Assembly (NCBI GenBank): GCA_003168255.1
Contig: PMSU01000137.1
Location: 1 to 43,066, forward strand
Length of the DNA stretch: 43,066 bases
Reading direction: 5' to 3'
Source of the DNA: Actinomycetota bacterium
Lineage (GTDB): Bacteria; Actinomycetota; Actinomycetes; Streptosporangiales; Streptosporangiaceae
Shown: piece by piece, positions 7,555-15,382 of the stretch
Layout: each line of letters starts with the position of its first letter
How positions within the stretch are numbered: the stretch's first letter is position 1
Made by a program: the position numbers and the translations under genes
Notes under the pieces: generated by a model
Databases searched by the model: none
What the model saw: only the letters and a program-made list of their open reading frames with translations
What the model was told of the DNA's origin: nothing

Positions 7555-8663
7555 TAATCTGGCTCGGCTGGGTTGCAGCCGTCAGGGCTTCGCGGGCGCC
7601 GCGGGGGGCCCGCATTCGTGTCGGCGCGGGCCTTGGCCGGCGTGCCGCCGCGGGCCTTGGCCGGCGTGCCGCCGCGGGCCTTGGCCCGGGTCTCGGTGTA
7701 GGCCTTGGCGCGGGTCTCGGTGTAGGCCTTGGCGCGGGTCTTGGTGTAGGCCTTGGCGCGGGTCTCGGTGTAGGCCCTGGCGCGCGTCGTGAAAATGCGG
7801 TGCAAGTCTCTGACCGCGCGCGGGGGCGAGCCGGAGCGGAGCCGCTGGATCGCAAGCTGGACCTCGGTCGTGTCGTCGGCCAGCGGTCGCCAGGTGATGA
7901 CTCCGCTCTGCTCGAGCGGGTCGCCGATCAGGCTGAAGTCGGGCAGCACGGTGACGCCGAGCCCTTCGGCGACCATGAGCTTGCCCATCTCGGCGCCATC
8001 GGTGGAGTAAGAGAACGCCGGGATCCGGTCGCGCAGCAGGCGGTGGACATAGCGGTGCATGGCATAGCCGGAGCGCATGACTATCAGCGGCTCGGAACGC
8101 AGGTCATCGACCTGCACGACGTCGCGTGCCGCCAGCGGGCTGTCGGGCCGCATGCAGACGACCGCGCGGCCGCGCAGCAGCGTCGTGGTCTCCAGATCCG
8201 GCGGCTTGTCGTCGCCCGCCAGGTAGTTCACCAGCCCGAGATCGAAGCTTCCCGCCAGGATCGAGCGCTGGATCTCGGCCTGCTGCGCGCCGATCACCTC
8301 GACCTGGGTATCGCTGTGCGTCTCGCGGAACTCCCGGATGGCCGGGGCCACCAACGGGACGGTCGCGGTGTTCACGGTGCCGACGCGTACCAGGCGCATG
8401 CTCTGGTGCTGCTCGTTGGCCGCCTGGCGCAGCCGGTCCACGGAGTCGAGCACGGTGAGGATGCGGGGCAGGAGATCACGCCCCGAATGGCTGACCCGCG
8501 CTCCGTGGCGGCCGCGTTCGAGCACGTCGACGCCGAGTTCCCGCTCCAGGTTGCGCACTGACTCGCTGAGAGCCGGCTGCGAGATGTGCAGCGCCTCGGC
8601 CGCCGCCCGGAACGAGCCAAGACGTGCCACCGCAGCGATGTACTCCAGCTGCTCCGTGCGCAC
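7554..8663 (-). CDS. LysR family regulator with a C-terminal peptide repeat
   Basis: About 369 aa from a GTG at 8663; the open frame upstream is not family-like. The N-terminal winged HTH is clear: EQLEYIAAVARLGSFRAAAE, then ALHISQPALSESVRNLEREL. The effector domain follows (VGTVNTATVPLVAPAIREF, GLGVTVLP) and ends near residue 310. The last about 60 residues are not LysR-like: they are 8-residue units (AKAYTETR, then AKARGGTP) from a 24-bp minisatellite. It is divergent from the ssuD-sfnG operon, with a LysR box between them, so it is the likely activator of sulfone and sulfonate use, perhaps a CysB-like sensor. That role is inference from position. Confidence 0.9.
   Translation of the reverse strand: MRTEQLEYIAAVARLGSFRAAAEALHISQPALSESVRNLERELGVDVLERGRHGARVSHSGRDLLPRILTVLDSVDRLRQAANEQHQSMRLVRVGTVNTATVPLVAPAIREFRETHSDTQVEVIGAQQAEIQRSILAGSFDLGLVNYLAGDDKPPDLETTTLLRGRAVVCMRPDSPLAARDVVQVDDLRSEPLIVMRSGYAMHRYVHRLLRDRIPAFSYSTDGAEMGKLMVAEGLGVTVLPDFSLIGDPLEQSGVITWRPLADDTTEVQLAIQRLRSGSPPRAVRDLHRIFTTRARAYTETRAKAYTKTRAKAYTETRAKAYTETRAKARGGTPAKARGGTPAKARADTNAGPPRRPRSPDGCNPAEPD
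7617..7788 (-). repeat. 24-bp in-frame minisatellite at the 3' end of lysR
   Basis: About four copies encode AKAYTETR-like units, followed by two or three copies encoding AKARGGTP. Both unit types are 24 bp, so frame is kept. The core GGCGCGGGTCT is shared with the 12-bp repeat in priA. Confidence 0.85.
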
Positions 8664-8715
8664 AAGGCACCCCGCGATCCAGGCTAGCCGAATTACCTGG
8701 TTAGTCAATCGATTT

Positions 8716-8732
8716 GATAGGGATTTCCTATC
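8716..8732. promoter_or_regulatory. LysR-type box (T-N11-A) in the divergent promoter
   Basis: GATAGGGATTTCCTATC is an inverted repeat with 6-bp arms and a 5-bp centre. Inside it is TAGGGATTTCCTA, an exact T-N11-A LysR motif. It lies 53 bp from the lysR start and 74 bp from the ssuD start, the usual position for autoregulation and activation. Confidence 0.7.
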
Positions 8733-8805
8733 GCACCCTCGTGGATCCGTATTGGACGATGCCGACACTGCCTCCGCATCCTGGGGTCATGGGAGACGAG
8801 CAGCC

Positions 8806-9948
8806 ATGGCGATGATTTTGCACTGGTTCCTGCCCACGAACGGCGACTCGCGCACGGACCTGAGCCTCGGGAACGCGGTCGGCGCGGCCGGCAGCCGCGT
8901 CGTCGATGGCGGCACCGAGCGGGTGCCTGACATCGGCTACATCGGGCAGATCGCGCGGTCCGCGGAGCAGCTCGGGTTCGCCGGGGCGCTGACCCCGACG
9001 AGCTCGTGGTGCGAGGACGCCTGGGTCATGACGGCCGGCCTCACGCAGGTCACCGAGCGCTTCAAGTTCCTTGTCGCGTTCCGCCCCGGCCTCCAGTCGC
9101 CCACGCTGGCAGCCCAGATGGCGGCCACTTACCAGCGCATCTCCCAGGGTCGGCTGCTGCTGAACATCGTGACCGGCGGCGACGACGTCGAGCAGCGACG
9201 ATTCGGGGATCACCTCGGCAAGCAGGCGCGCTACCGGCGCGCCGCCGAGTACCTGTACATCGTGCGGGAGCTCTGGAAGGGACAGCCGGTCGACTTCACC
9301 GGCGAGTACTTCGACGTCCGCGGCGGGCAGATCGTCCCGGCACCGGTCTGGCCTGACATCTACCTGGGCGGCTCGTCGGCGGATGCGCTCGACGTCGCGG
9401 CTCGCCATGCCGATGTCTACCTGACCTGGGGCGAGCCACCTGCCGCGGTAGCCGACAAGCTCGATCGGGTACGCGAACGAGCCAAGGCGGCCGGGCGCGA
9501 GCTGCGGTTTGGCATCCGGCTGCACGTGATCACGCGCAACACCTCAGCCGAGGCGTGGGCTGTCGCGCAGCGGCTACTCGACGGGCTTGACCCGGCCGCG
9601 ATCGAGCGTTCCCAGGCAATCCAGCGCGCGTCGCAGTCCGAGGGCCAGCAGCGGATGAGCGCGCTGCACGGCGGCCGGACCGACGCGCTCGAGATCTCAC
9701 CGAACCTGTGGGCCGGGGTCGGCCTGGTCCGCGGCGGCGCGGGCACCGCGCTGGTCGGCAGCCACGAGGAGGTCGCGGACCGGATCGCGGAGTACCACGC
9801 GCTCGGCATCGACGAGTACATCCTGTCCGGCTATCCGCACCTCGAGGAGGCCTACCAGGTCGCCGAGGGCGTGATGCCGGTGCTGCGGCGCCGCGGACTG
9901 CTGGCGTCACCTGACCGAGATCACGAACGCATGGAGGCTGCTAGATGA
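8806..9948 (+). CDS. ssuD: FMNH2-dependent alkanesulfonate / methanesulfonate monooxygenase
   Basis: 380 aa, LLM-class flavin-dependent oxygenase. The ATG at 8806 is chosen because HWFLPTNGDSRTDL matches the SsuD N-terminus; GGGAG lies upstream. Family blocks: LLLNIVTGGDD (about residues 115-125), YLGGSSADALDVAARHADVY (about 186-205), LTWGEPP, and PNLWAGVGLVRGGAGTALVG followed by LSGYPHLEEAY near the end. SsuD and MsuD cleave the C-S bond of sulfonates with reduced FMN and oxygen, giving an aldehyde and sulfite. With sfnG next to it, methanesulfonate is the likely substrate (an MsuD role), but sequence alone does not separate SsuD from MsuD. First gene of the operon; its stop overlaps the sfnG start (ATGA). 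Confidence 0.93.
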   Translation: MAMILHWFLPTNGDSRTDLSLGNAVGAAGSRVVDGGTERVPDIGYIGQIARSAEQLGFAGALTPTSSWCEDAWVMTAGLTQVTERFKFLVAFRPGLQSPTLAAQMAATYQRISQGRLLLNIVTGGDDVEQRRFGDHLGKQARYRRAAEYLYIVRELWKGQPVDFTGEYFDVRGGQIVPAPVWPDIYLGGSSADALDVAARHADVYLTWGEPPAAVADKLDRVRERAKAAGRELRFGIRLHVITRNTSAEAWAVAQRLLDGLDPAAIERSQAIQRASQSEGQQRMSALHGGRTDALEISPNLWAGVGLVRGGAGTALVGSHEEVADRIAEYHALGIDEYILSGYPHLEEAYQVAEGVMPVLRRRGLLASPDRDHERMEAAR

Positions 9949-11120
9949 CCACCGATCCGACCACCGAACCGCTGAGCTTCGCCTACTGGGTACCGAACGT
10001 CAGCGGCGGCCTGGTCACCAGCACGATCGAGCAGCGCACCGACTGGTCGTTCGCCTACAACCGCAAGCTGGCGCGGCTGGCCGAGCGGGGCGGATTCGAC
10101 TACGCCCTCAGCCAGGTGCGCTACACCGCCAGCTATGGCGCCGAGTTCCAGCACGAGTCGACGAGCTTCAGCCTCGCGCTGCTGATCGCCACCGAGCGGC
10201 TCAAGCTGATCGCGGCCGTGCATCCCGGGCTGTGGCACCCGGGCGTCCTAGCCAAGTGGGTCGCGACCGCGGACCACCTGTCCGGCGGCCGGGTGGCGGT
10301 GAATGTGGTCTCCGGCTGGTTCAAGGACGAATTCCGCCAGCTCGGCGAGCCGTGGCTGGAGCATGACGAGCGCTACCGCCGCACCGCCGAGTTCATCACC
10401 GCGCTCAAGCTGATCTGGACCGAAGACGAGGCCAACCTGGCGGGTGACTTCTACCGGATCCGTGACTTCAGCCTGAAGCCCAAGCCGCTGTCGTGGCCGG
10501 GGCGGCCGCACCCGGAGATCTTCCAGGGCGGCAATTCGAGCGCCGCCCGGCGTAACGGCGGGCAGCTGTCGGACTGGTACTTCTCCAACGGCAAGGACTT
10601 CGACGGGGTCCGCGAGCAGGTTGCCGATCTGAAGCAGATCGCCGACGATGCCGGGCGCACCACCCCACCGCGGTTTGGCCTGAACGGGTTCGTCATCGTC
10701 CGGGACACCGAGCGCGAGGCCAGGGAGACGCTGCGCGAGATCATCGCCAAGGCGCACGTCGAGGCGGTGGAAGGCTTCGGTGCCGCGGTCAAGCAGGCCG
10801 GGCAGTCGACCGGCGACAAGAAGGGCATGTGGGCCGATTCGAGCTTCGAGGATCTCGTCCAGTACAACGACGGGTTCCGGACCCAGCTGATCGGCACCGC
10901 CGAGCAGGTCGCGGAGCGGATCGTCGAGTACCGCAAGCTCGGCGTGGACCTCATCCTGACCGGCTTCCTGCACTATCACGAGGAAATCGAGCACTTCGGC
11001 AAGGAGGTCATGCCGATCGTGCGCGAGCTCGAGGTGAAGGCCGGACTCGACCCGGCTGCGGTGCCTGACCCCGGCGCCGGCCTGACCGCGCCCGACCTGG
11101 TGCTGTCGGTCGCAGGATGA
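9945..11120 (+). CDS. sfnG: Dimethylsulfone monooxygenase SfnG
   Basis: 391 aa, LLM-class oxygenase. Family blocks are clear: FAYWVPNVSGGLVTSTIEQR (residues 11-30), SQVRYTASYGAEFQHESTSF (about 56-75), GGRVAVNVVSGWFKDEF (about 112-128), EPWLEHDERYRRTAEFI, HPEIFQGGNSSAARRNGG and SSFEDLVQYNDGFRTQLIGT. SfnG uses FMNH2 and oxygen to turn dimethyl sulfone into methanesulfinate and formaldehyde in the cytoplasm. The start overlaps the ssuD stop by four bases, with GGAGG upstream, and its own stop overlaps the next start, so it is translationally coupled on both sides. Its presence sets the likely substrate class of the operon. Confidence 0.95.
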   Translation: MTTDPTTEPLSFAYWVPNVSGGLVTSTIEQRTDWSFAYNRKLARLAERGGFDYALSQVRYTASYGAEFQHESTSFSLALLIATERLKLIAAVHPGLWHPGVLAKWVATADHLSGGRVAVNVVSGWFKDEFRQLGEPWLEHDERYRRTAEFITALKLIWTEDEANLAGDFYRIRDFSLKPKPLSWPGRPHPEIFQGGNSSAARRNGGQLSDWYFSNGKDFDGVREQVADLKQIADDAGRTTPPRFGLNGFVIVRDTEREARETLREIIAKAHVEAVEGFGAAVKQAGQSTGDKKGMWADSSFEDLVQYNDGFRTQLIGTAEQVAERIVEYRKLGVDLILTGFLHYHEEIEHFGKEVMPIVRELEVKAGLDPAAVPDPGAGLTAPDLVLSVAG

Positions 11121-12391
11121 TCACCTCGACCGCCCCCCGGGTGGTCGCCTCCGCCGAGGAGGCGATCGCCGCGGCCAGGCAGTACGCAGAGTCGATCGCC
11201 GACGGCGTGATCGACCGGGACCGGGCCGGCCAGGTGCCGGTGGCCGAGCTGGCGGCGTTCGATGCCAGCGGCCTGCTGGCGATCACCGTGCCGCGCGAGC
11301 ACGGTGGCGCCGGTCTGCCGGCCTCCGTACTCGCGGAGGTGGCCCGCTGCATCGCCTTCGTCGACCCGGCGATCGCGCAGGCGCCGCAGGCGCACTTCCT
11401 GTTCGTCGACGTGCTCGCGGTCTGGGGCAGCCAGGAGCAGCAGCGGCGGCTGTTCGGTGACGTGCTGGCGGGCGGCCGGCTCAGCAACGGGCTGGCCGAG
11501 CGGGGCGGCAAGCACGCCCAGGACCTGCGGACCCGGCTGCACGGCAGCGGCAGCGGCACCGGCAGCGGCAGCGGCAGCGGCACCGGCACCGGCAGCGGCA
11601 CCGGCACCGGCACCGGCACCGGCAGCCGCCTGGAGGGCCGCAAGTACTACTGCACCGGCGCGATCACCGCCCGCTGGATCGGCGTCAGCGCGCTGGACGA
11701 CGCCGGTCACGTCGTGCTGGCGTTCGTCGAGCGCGACGCACCGGGCGTCAAGATCGACGAGGACTGGAACGTGATGGGCCAGCGCGCCACCGTCAGCGGG
11801 ACGGCAACCTTCGACGACGTGGTCGTGGACCCGGCCCTGGTCGTCCCCTACGAAAGTGCCTTCGCCGTGCCGCAGCAGATCGGCGCGCGCGCCCAGCTCT
11901 GGCACGCCGCGATCCAGGTCGGCATCGCCGGCGGGGCGCTGCGAGACGCCGACGCGTTCGTGCGGGACAAGGCCCGCCCGTTCTTCGAGGCCGCGCGGGC
12001 CGGCTGGGCCGACCGCGCCGCCGCCGACCCGCACACGATCCGCCGGTACGGCGAGCTGGCCACCAAGGTAGCCGCAGCGCAGGCGCTGCTCGCGTCGGCC
12101 GCCGCCACGCTGGACGAGGTGACGCTCTGGCCGCGGGACGCTGCCGAGGCGGCCCGCGGCTCGATCGCGGTCGCCCAGGCGAAGGCGTTCGGCAGCGCGG
12201 TCGCCGTCGAGGTCGCCAGCGACCTGTTCGCGCTGAGCGGTGCCAGCGCCGCCGACGAGCGGCACGATCTCAGCCGCCACTGGCGCAATGCCCGCACGCA
12301 CGCGAGCCACGATCCAGCCGACTGGAAGTACCACCACGTCGGCAACTTCCTGCTCAATCACGTCCCGCCTCCCAACCATGGACAGATCTGA
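11117..12391 (+). CDS. sfnB: SfnB-type sulfur acquisition oxidoreductase with a Gly-Ser/Thr linker
   Basis: 424 aa with acyl-CoA dehydrogenase fold. SfnB-like blocks: ITVPREHGGAGLPASVLAEV (about residues 55-74), GRKYYCTGAITARWIGVSAL (about 174-193), DEDWNVMGQRATVSGTATFD (about 214-233), and the C-terminal DLSRHWRNARTHASHDPADW, which is shared with DszC-type FMNH2 monooxygenases (conserved His near the end). The family is required for growth on dimethyl sulfur compounds in pseudomonads, but its reaction is not settled. Residues 143-170 are 14 Gly-Ser or Gly-Thr pairs from a 6-bp repeat, placed in the loop before the beta domain, where relatives have a short turn. Coupled by ATGA overlap to sfnG and by TGATG to the flavin reductase. 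Confidence 0.88.
   Translation: MITSTAPRVVASAEEAIAAARQYAESIADGVIDRDRAGQVPVAELAAFDASGLLAITVPREHGGAGLPASVLAEVARCIAFVDPAIAQAPQAHFLFVDVLAVWGSQEQQRRLFGDVLAGGRLSNGLAERGGKHAQDLRTRLHGSGSGTGSGSGSGTGTGSGTGTGTGTGSRLEGRKYYCTGAITARWIGVSALDDAGHVVLAFVERDAPGVKIDEDWNVMGQRATVSGTATFDDVVVDPALVVPYESAFAVPQQIGARAQLWHAAIQVGIAGGALRDADAFVRDKARPFFEAARAGWADRAAADPHTIRRYGELATKVAAAQALLASAAATLDEVTLWPRDAAEAARGSIAVAQAKAFGSAVAVEVASDLFALSGASAADERHDLSRHWRNARTHASHDPADWKYHHVGNFLLNHVPPPNHGQI
11543..11626 (+). repeat. 6-bp in-frame repeat inside sfnB
   Basis: Fourteen hexamers, each GGCAGC or GGCACC, encode alternating Gly and Ser or Thr. All copies keep the reading frame. Confidence 0.95.
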
Positions 12392-12909
12392 TGACGATGA
12401 CAGCTCTTGATCAGCTCTCCGTTCCGGTCCCCGCCGCCGACTTTCGCAACGCCATCGGCCACTTCGCCACCGGAGTCACCGTGGTTACCTCGGTGGGGGC
12501 CGACGGCGAGCCGGTGGGAACCACCGCCAACGCCGTCAGCTCCCTGTCGCTGGATCCGCCGCTCGTGCTGGTCTGCTTCGACCGGGCGAGCATGACGCTC
12601 GAGGCCGTCCGCGCCCACGGCGCGTTCGCGGTCAACGTGCTCGCGGCGCCGCAGCGGCACCTGTCGGCCAACTTCGCCCGCCGCGGCCTGACGGCGGCCT
12701 GGGACGAGGTGCGGCACCGCCCCGGCCCCACCGGCAGCCCCCGGCTGGAGGGCGTGCTGGCTGCCCTGGAATGCACGGTCGAGCACTACCTCCCCGGCGG
12801 TGACCACGAGATCGTCATCGGCCGGGTACGCGACGTCGAGACATCCGGAGACGATGTCGCTCCGCTGGTGTTCTGGCGGGGCGGCTACGCCGCGCTGGGA
12901 AAGTCATGA
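12391..12909 (+). CDS. Flavin reductase (HpaC/RutF-like)
   Basis: 172 aa. One flavin reductase domain: FRNAIGHFATGVTVVTSVGA (about residues 19-38), GTTANAVSSLSLDPPLVLVC (about 44-63), then FAVNVLAAPQRHLSANFARR, and a closing VFWRGGYAAL. These enzymes use NAD(P)H to make free FMNH2 or FADH2. In this operon it most plausibly supplies the SfnG, SsuD and SfnB/DszC-type oxygenases, a role like SfnF or DszD. The start overlaps the sfnB stop (TGATG), and its stop overlaps the next start (ATGA). Confidence 0.9.
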   Translation: MTMTALDQLSVPVPAADFRNAIGHFATGVTVVTSVGADGEPVGTTANAVSSLSLDPPLVLVCFDRASMTLEAVRAHGAFAVNVLAAPQRHLSANFARRGLTAAWDEVRHRPGPTGSPRLEGVLAALECTVEHYLPGGDHEIVIGRVRDVETSGDDVAPLVFWRGGYAALGKS

Positions 12910-13460
12910 TTTATCCGAACGGTGGCGGCAGCACCGTTCGGATAAATGCCTTGGTTGGGAATCCGCGGCCTGAGTCACGGACCCACGGGCTGGCACGGAC
13001 GCTCGCCGCCGAGATCGCCGGTGTCCTGCCCGGCGCGACAGTCTCGGAAGTCGACCTGGCCGTGCTCGGGCCGCGGGTCCTGCATCCGGCCGATCCCGAT
13101 GCCTGCGCCGCGGTGGCCCAGGTGCTCGACTCCGACGTGCTGGTGATCGCCAGCCCGACCTACAAGGCGAGCTACTCGGGCCTGCTGAAGGCCTTCCTCG
13201 ACCGGTTCGCCACCGGCGGCCTGACCGGCAAGAGCGCGGTGCCGATCCTGCTCGGCGGCCTGCCCAGCCACCATCTCGCGGTCGACCTGCACTTCGCTCC
13301 GCTGCTGCTGGAACTCGGCGCGAGTGTCCCGGCGCGCGGACTGTTCGTGCTCGAGTCGGAGGTCAGCGGCTTCGGGTCGTTCGCGGCGCGCTGGGCGGAT
13401 GCCCACGCAGCCGCGCTGGTGGCCGGGAGCGCGGCCCCCGCAGAAAGAACAAGTCATTGA
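12906..13460 (+). CDS. msuE: NAD(P)H-dependent FMN reductase (MsuE/SsuE-like)
   Basis: 184 aa, flavodoxin-like fold. The phosphate loop GNPRPESRTHGLARTLA is at about residues 18-34 and the flavin-contact block SPTYKASYSGLLKAFLDRF at about 80-98, followed by LLGGLPSHHLAVDLHFAPLL, typical of SsuE/MsuE. These proteins reduce FMN for SsuD or MsuD. The ATG at 12906 overlaps the previous stop by four bases. The first 13 codons form a perfect 16-bp hairpin and are not family-like: the conserved part begins at RINALVGNP. A TTG near 12951 is an alternative start. A second flavin reductase in one operon suggests separate supply for different oxygenases. Confidence 0.87.
   Translation: MIYPNGGGSTVRINALVGNPRPESRTHGLARTLAAEIAGVLPGATVSEVDLAVLGPRVLHPADPDACAAVAQVLDSDVLVIASPTYKASYSGLLKAFLDRFATGGLTGKSAVPILLGGLPSHHLAVDLHFAPLLLELGASVPARGLFVLESEVSGFGSFAARWADAHAAALVAGSAAPAERTSH
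12909..12947 (+). promoter_or_regulatory. 16-bp hairpin at the start of the msuE-like gene
   Basis: Arms 12909-12924 and 12932-12947 are exact reverse complements around a 7-nt loop (12925-12931). The structure begins at the last base of the previous stop codon and covers the first 13 codons. In mRNA it would form during or after translation of the upstream gene, so it could hinder initiation or mark an RNA processing or attenuation point. Confidence 0.6.
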
Positions 13461-13505
13461 CTGCCACCACTTCACCCTTGCGGTCTGAACCGAAAGGACA
13501 CTGCC

Positions 13506-14720
13506 GTGACTACCACTGAAAGCACAAGCGCGCCGCTGGCTGGCGTTGCTCTGGAAGATCCGCTGCGGATCGCGGAAAGACTTCGCGACGAGTTCCGCAT
13601 CGGCGCTGCCGAGCGTGATCACGACCGAAGGTTCCCCTACGAGCAGTGCGCGGCTTTCCGGGCCTCGGGCCTTCTCGGCCTGATGGTTCCTCGCGAGTAC
13701 GGCGGCTACGGAGGCTCCTTCGTGGAGCTGATGAAGGTCGTGATCGCCATTTCCGCGGGCGACTCCAACATCGGCCAGATGTACCAGTTGCACACCGGCG
13801 GCATCCGCCTGCTACAGGAATGGGCCTCCCCGGCCGTGCAGGCCAAGTGGCTGCCGCGGTTTACCAGCGAGCTGTGGATCGCCAACGCGTACTCCGAGGT
13901 CGGCACCAAGAGCGTCAACCATTTCAACACGACCGTGACCAGGGACGGCGACGGCTGGCGGCTGAACGGCCGGAAGTTCTACTGCACGGGAAGCCTGGCG
14001 GGAGACATCACGTTCGGGCCCTGCCGCGTCGCCGACTCCGAGGACGTGATGGTGTTCTTCACGCCTACCGACGCCGAAGGAGTGACGATCCACGACGACT
14101 GGACCGGATTTGGCCAGCGAACCACTGCCAGCGGCACCACCGAGTTCAACAACGTGTGGATCCCCGACGAGCTGTGCCTCGGCAGCCCCGACACAGAGGG
14201 CGGCGGGGGCGGAACGGTCACCTCGCTGAACTACCAGGCGGTGCACACGGGGGTGTTCGTGGGAATTGCCCGTAACGCACTCGACGACGCCGTCGCGTTC
14301 GTACGGACGAGAGCGCGGCTGTGGTACGAGAGCAGCGCCGACCGCGCGACCGACGACCTCTACACCCAGCTCCGGGTAGGAGAGATGAAGACGGCCGTCG
14401 ACGCCGCCGAACTGCTGTCCCTGCGGGCCGCCGAGCTGTGCGACGAGGCCGTCGCGCAGCCGGGCAACGATCGCGTCCGGGGTGAGGCTTCCGTCGTCAC
14501 CGGCCAGGCCCGAGAGGCGGCGGCGGACGCCGCGATGTTCGCGGGGTCAACGCTGTTCAAGGTCTGCGGCGCTGGCAGCGTGCTGGAGAAGTACGGCCTC
14601 GACCGGCACTGGCGCAACGCCCGCACGCTCTCCTTGCACAACCCGCTCGACTTCAAGTCGATGCACGCCGGCGACTTCCTGCTCAACGACCGGCTGCCCC
14701 CGGTCGATTCCTACAACTAG
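13506..14720 (+). CDS. DszC/SfnB-like oxygenase of the acyl-CoA dehydrogenase superfamily
   Basis: 404 aa from a GTG at 13506, with GAAAGGA about 10 bases upstream. Blocks: LGLMVPREYGGYGGSFVELM (about residues 58-77), NGRKFYCTGSLAGDITFGPC (about 156-175), GFGQRTTASGTTEFNNVWIP (about 200-219), and the closing DRHWRNARTLSLHNPLDFKS. The RHWRNARTxxxH tail is shared with DszC and SfnB, FMNH2-dependent monooxygenases, rather than with true acyl-CoA dehydrogenases. It differs clearly from the sfnB product upstream, so it is not a recent duplicate. Its substrate is unknown; dimethyl sulfide, dimethyl sulfoxide or another organosulfur compound would fit the context. It follows the msuE-like gene by 45 bp. 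Confidence 0.85.
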   Translation: MTTTESTSAPLAGVALEDPLRIAERLRDEFRIGAAERDHDRRFPYEQCAAFRASGLLGLMVPREYGGYGGSFVELMKVVIAISAGDSNIGQMYQLHTGGIRLLQEWASPAVQAKWLPRFTSELWIANAYSEVGTKSVNHFNTTVTRDGDGWRLNGRKFYCTGSLAGDITFGPCRVADSEDVMVFFTPTDAEGVTIHDDWTGFGQRTTASGTTEFNNVWIPDELCLGSPDTEGGGGGTVTSLNYQAVHTGVFVGIARNALDDAVAFVRTRARLWYESSADRATDDLYTQLRVGEMKTAVDAAELLSLRAAELCDEAVAQPGNDRVRGEASVVTGQAREAAADAAMFAGSTLFKVCGAGSVLEKYGLDRHWRNARTLSLHNPLDFKSMHAGDFLLNDRLPPVDSYN

Positions 14721-14729
14721 GAGAATCCG

Positions 14730-15374
14730 ATGTCTGATGTAGGACTGATGTTCGTGGGGGCGGTGCTGTTCATCAACGGCCTGCTCCTGCTGGGCAAGGT
14801 CGATGCCAAGGGGGCCGCCGTCTTCAACCTGTTCGTCGGCGCCCTCCAGGTCGCGGTCCCGTTCTACCTGATCGCGACCGCCCCGACGACGAGCGACATC
14901 CTCCTGGACTCCGGGATCTTCCTGTTCGGGTTCACCTACCTGTACGTGGGGATCAGCAACCTGGCGGGCCAAGAGCCCGTCGGTCTCGGCTGGTACTCGG
15001 CCTGGGTGGCGATCATGGCGGCTGCCTTCGGCATCACCAACATCGTCAAGTTCCACGACCCGACGATCGGCCTGCTTTGGCTCCAGTGGTCGGTACTGTG
15101 GGCGCTGTTCTGGCTCGTACTCGGGCTGGGCATCACCCGCCTCACGCCGCTGACCGGCTGGCTGACGCTGATCCTGTCGTTTACCACGTGCACGATTCCC
15201 GGCTACCTGCTGCTGCTCGGGGAGTGGGGCCGCGTTCACACCTGGCTGGTGCTGCTCGTCATCGCGGCGACGGCGGTCGCTCTGGTACCGGTCGCAAGCC
15301 GCAGCCTGCGCACGTCTGCGGCTACGCCTGAGCAAGTCGAGGCCGAGGCTGGGGTCCCGGTCTCGGTGTCCTGA
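14730..15374 (+). CDS. AmiS/UreI family small-solute channel
   Basis: 214 aa, six to seven membrane segments. The family pattern is clear: GLMFVGAVLFINGLLLLGKV (residues 5-24), AVFNLFVGALQVAVPFYLIA (about 30-49), FLFGFTYLYVGISNLAG (about 65-81), then GLGWYSAWVAIMAAAFG, and LWLQWSVLWALFWLVLGLG further on. UreI is a proton-gated urea channel, and AmiS accompanies amidases as a short-chain amide transporter. No urease or amidase gene lies here. It starts 9 bp after the DszC-like gene with AGGAG in the gap, as the last gene of the organosulfur operon. It could carry dimethyl sulfone or sulfoxide, small neutral polar molecules. That substrate is inference. The last about 25 residues are a cytoplasmic tail. 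Confidence 0.9.
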   Translation: MSDVGLMFVGAVLFINGLLLLGKVDAKGAAVFNLFVGALQVAVPFYLIATAPTTSDILLDSGIFLFGFTYLYVGISNLAGQEPVGLGWYSAWVAIMAAAFGITNIVKFHDPTIGLLWLQWSVLWALFWLVLGLGITRLTPLTGWLTLILSFTTCTIPGYLLLLGEWGRVHTWLVLLVIAATAVALVPVASRSLRTSAATPEQVEAEAGVPVSVS

Positions 15375-15382
15375 CGAGCCTG

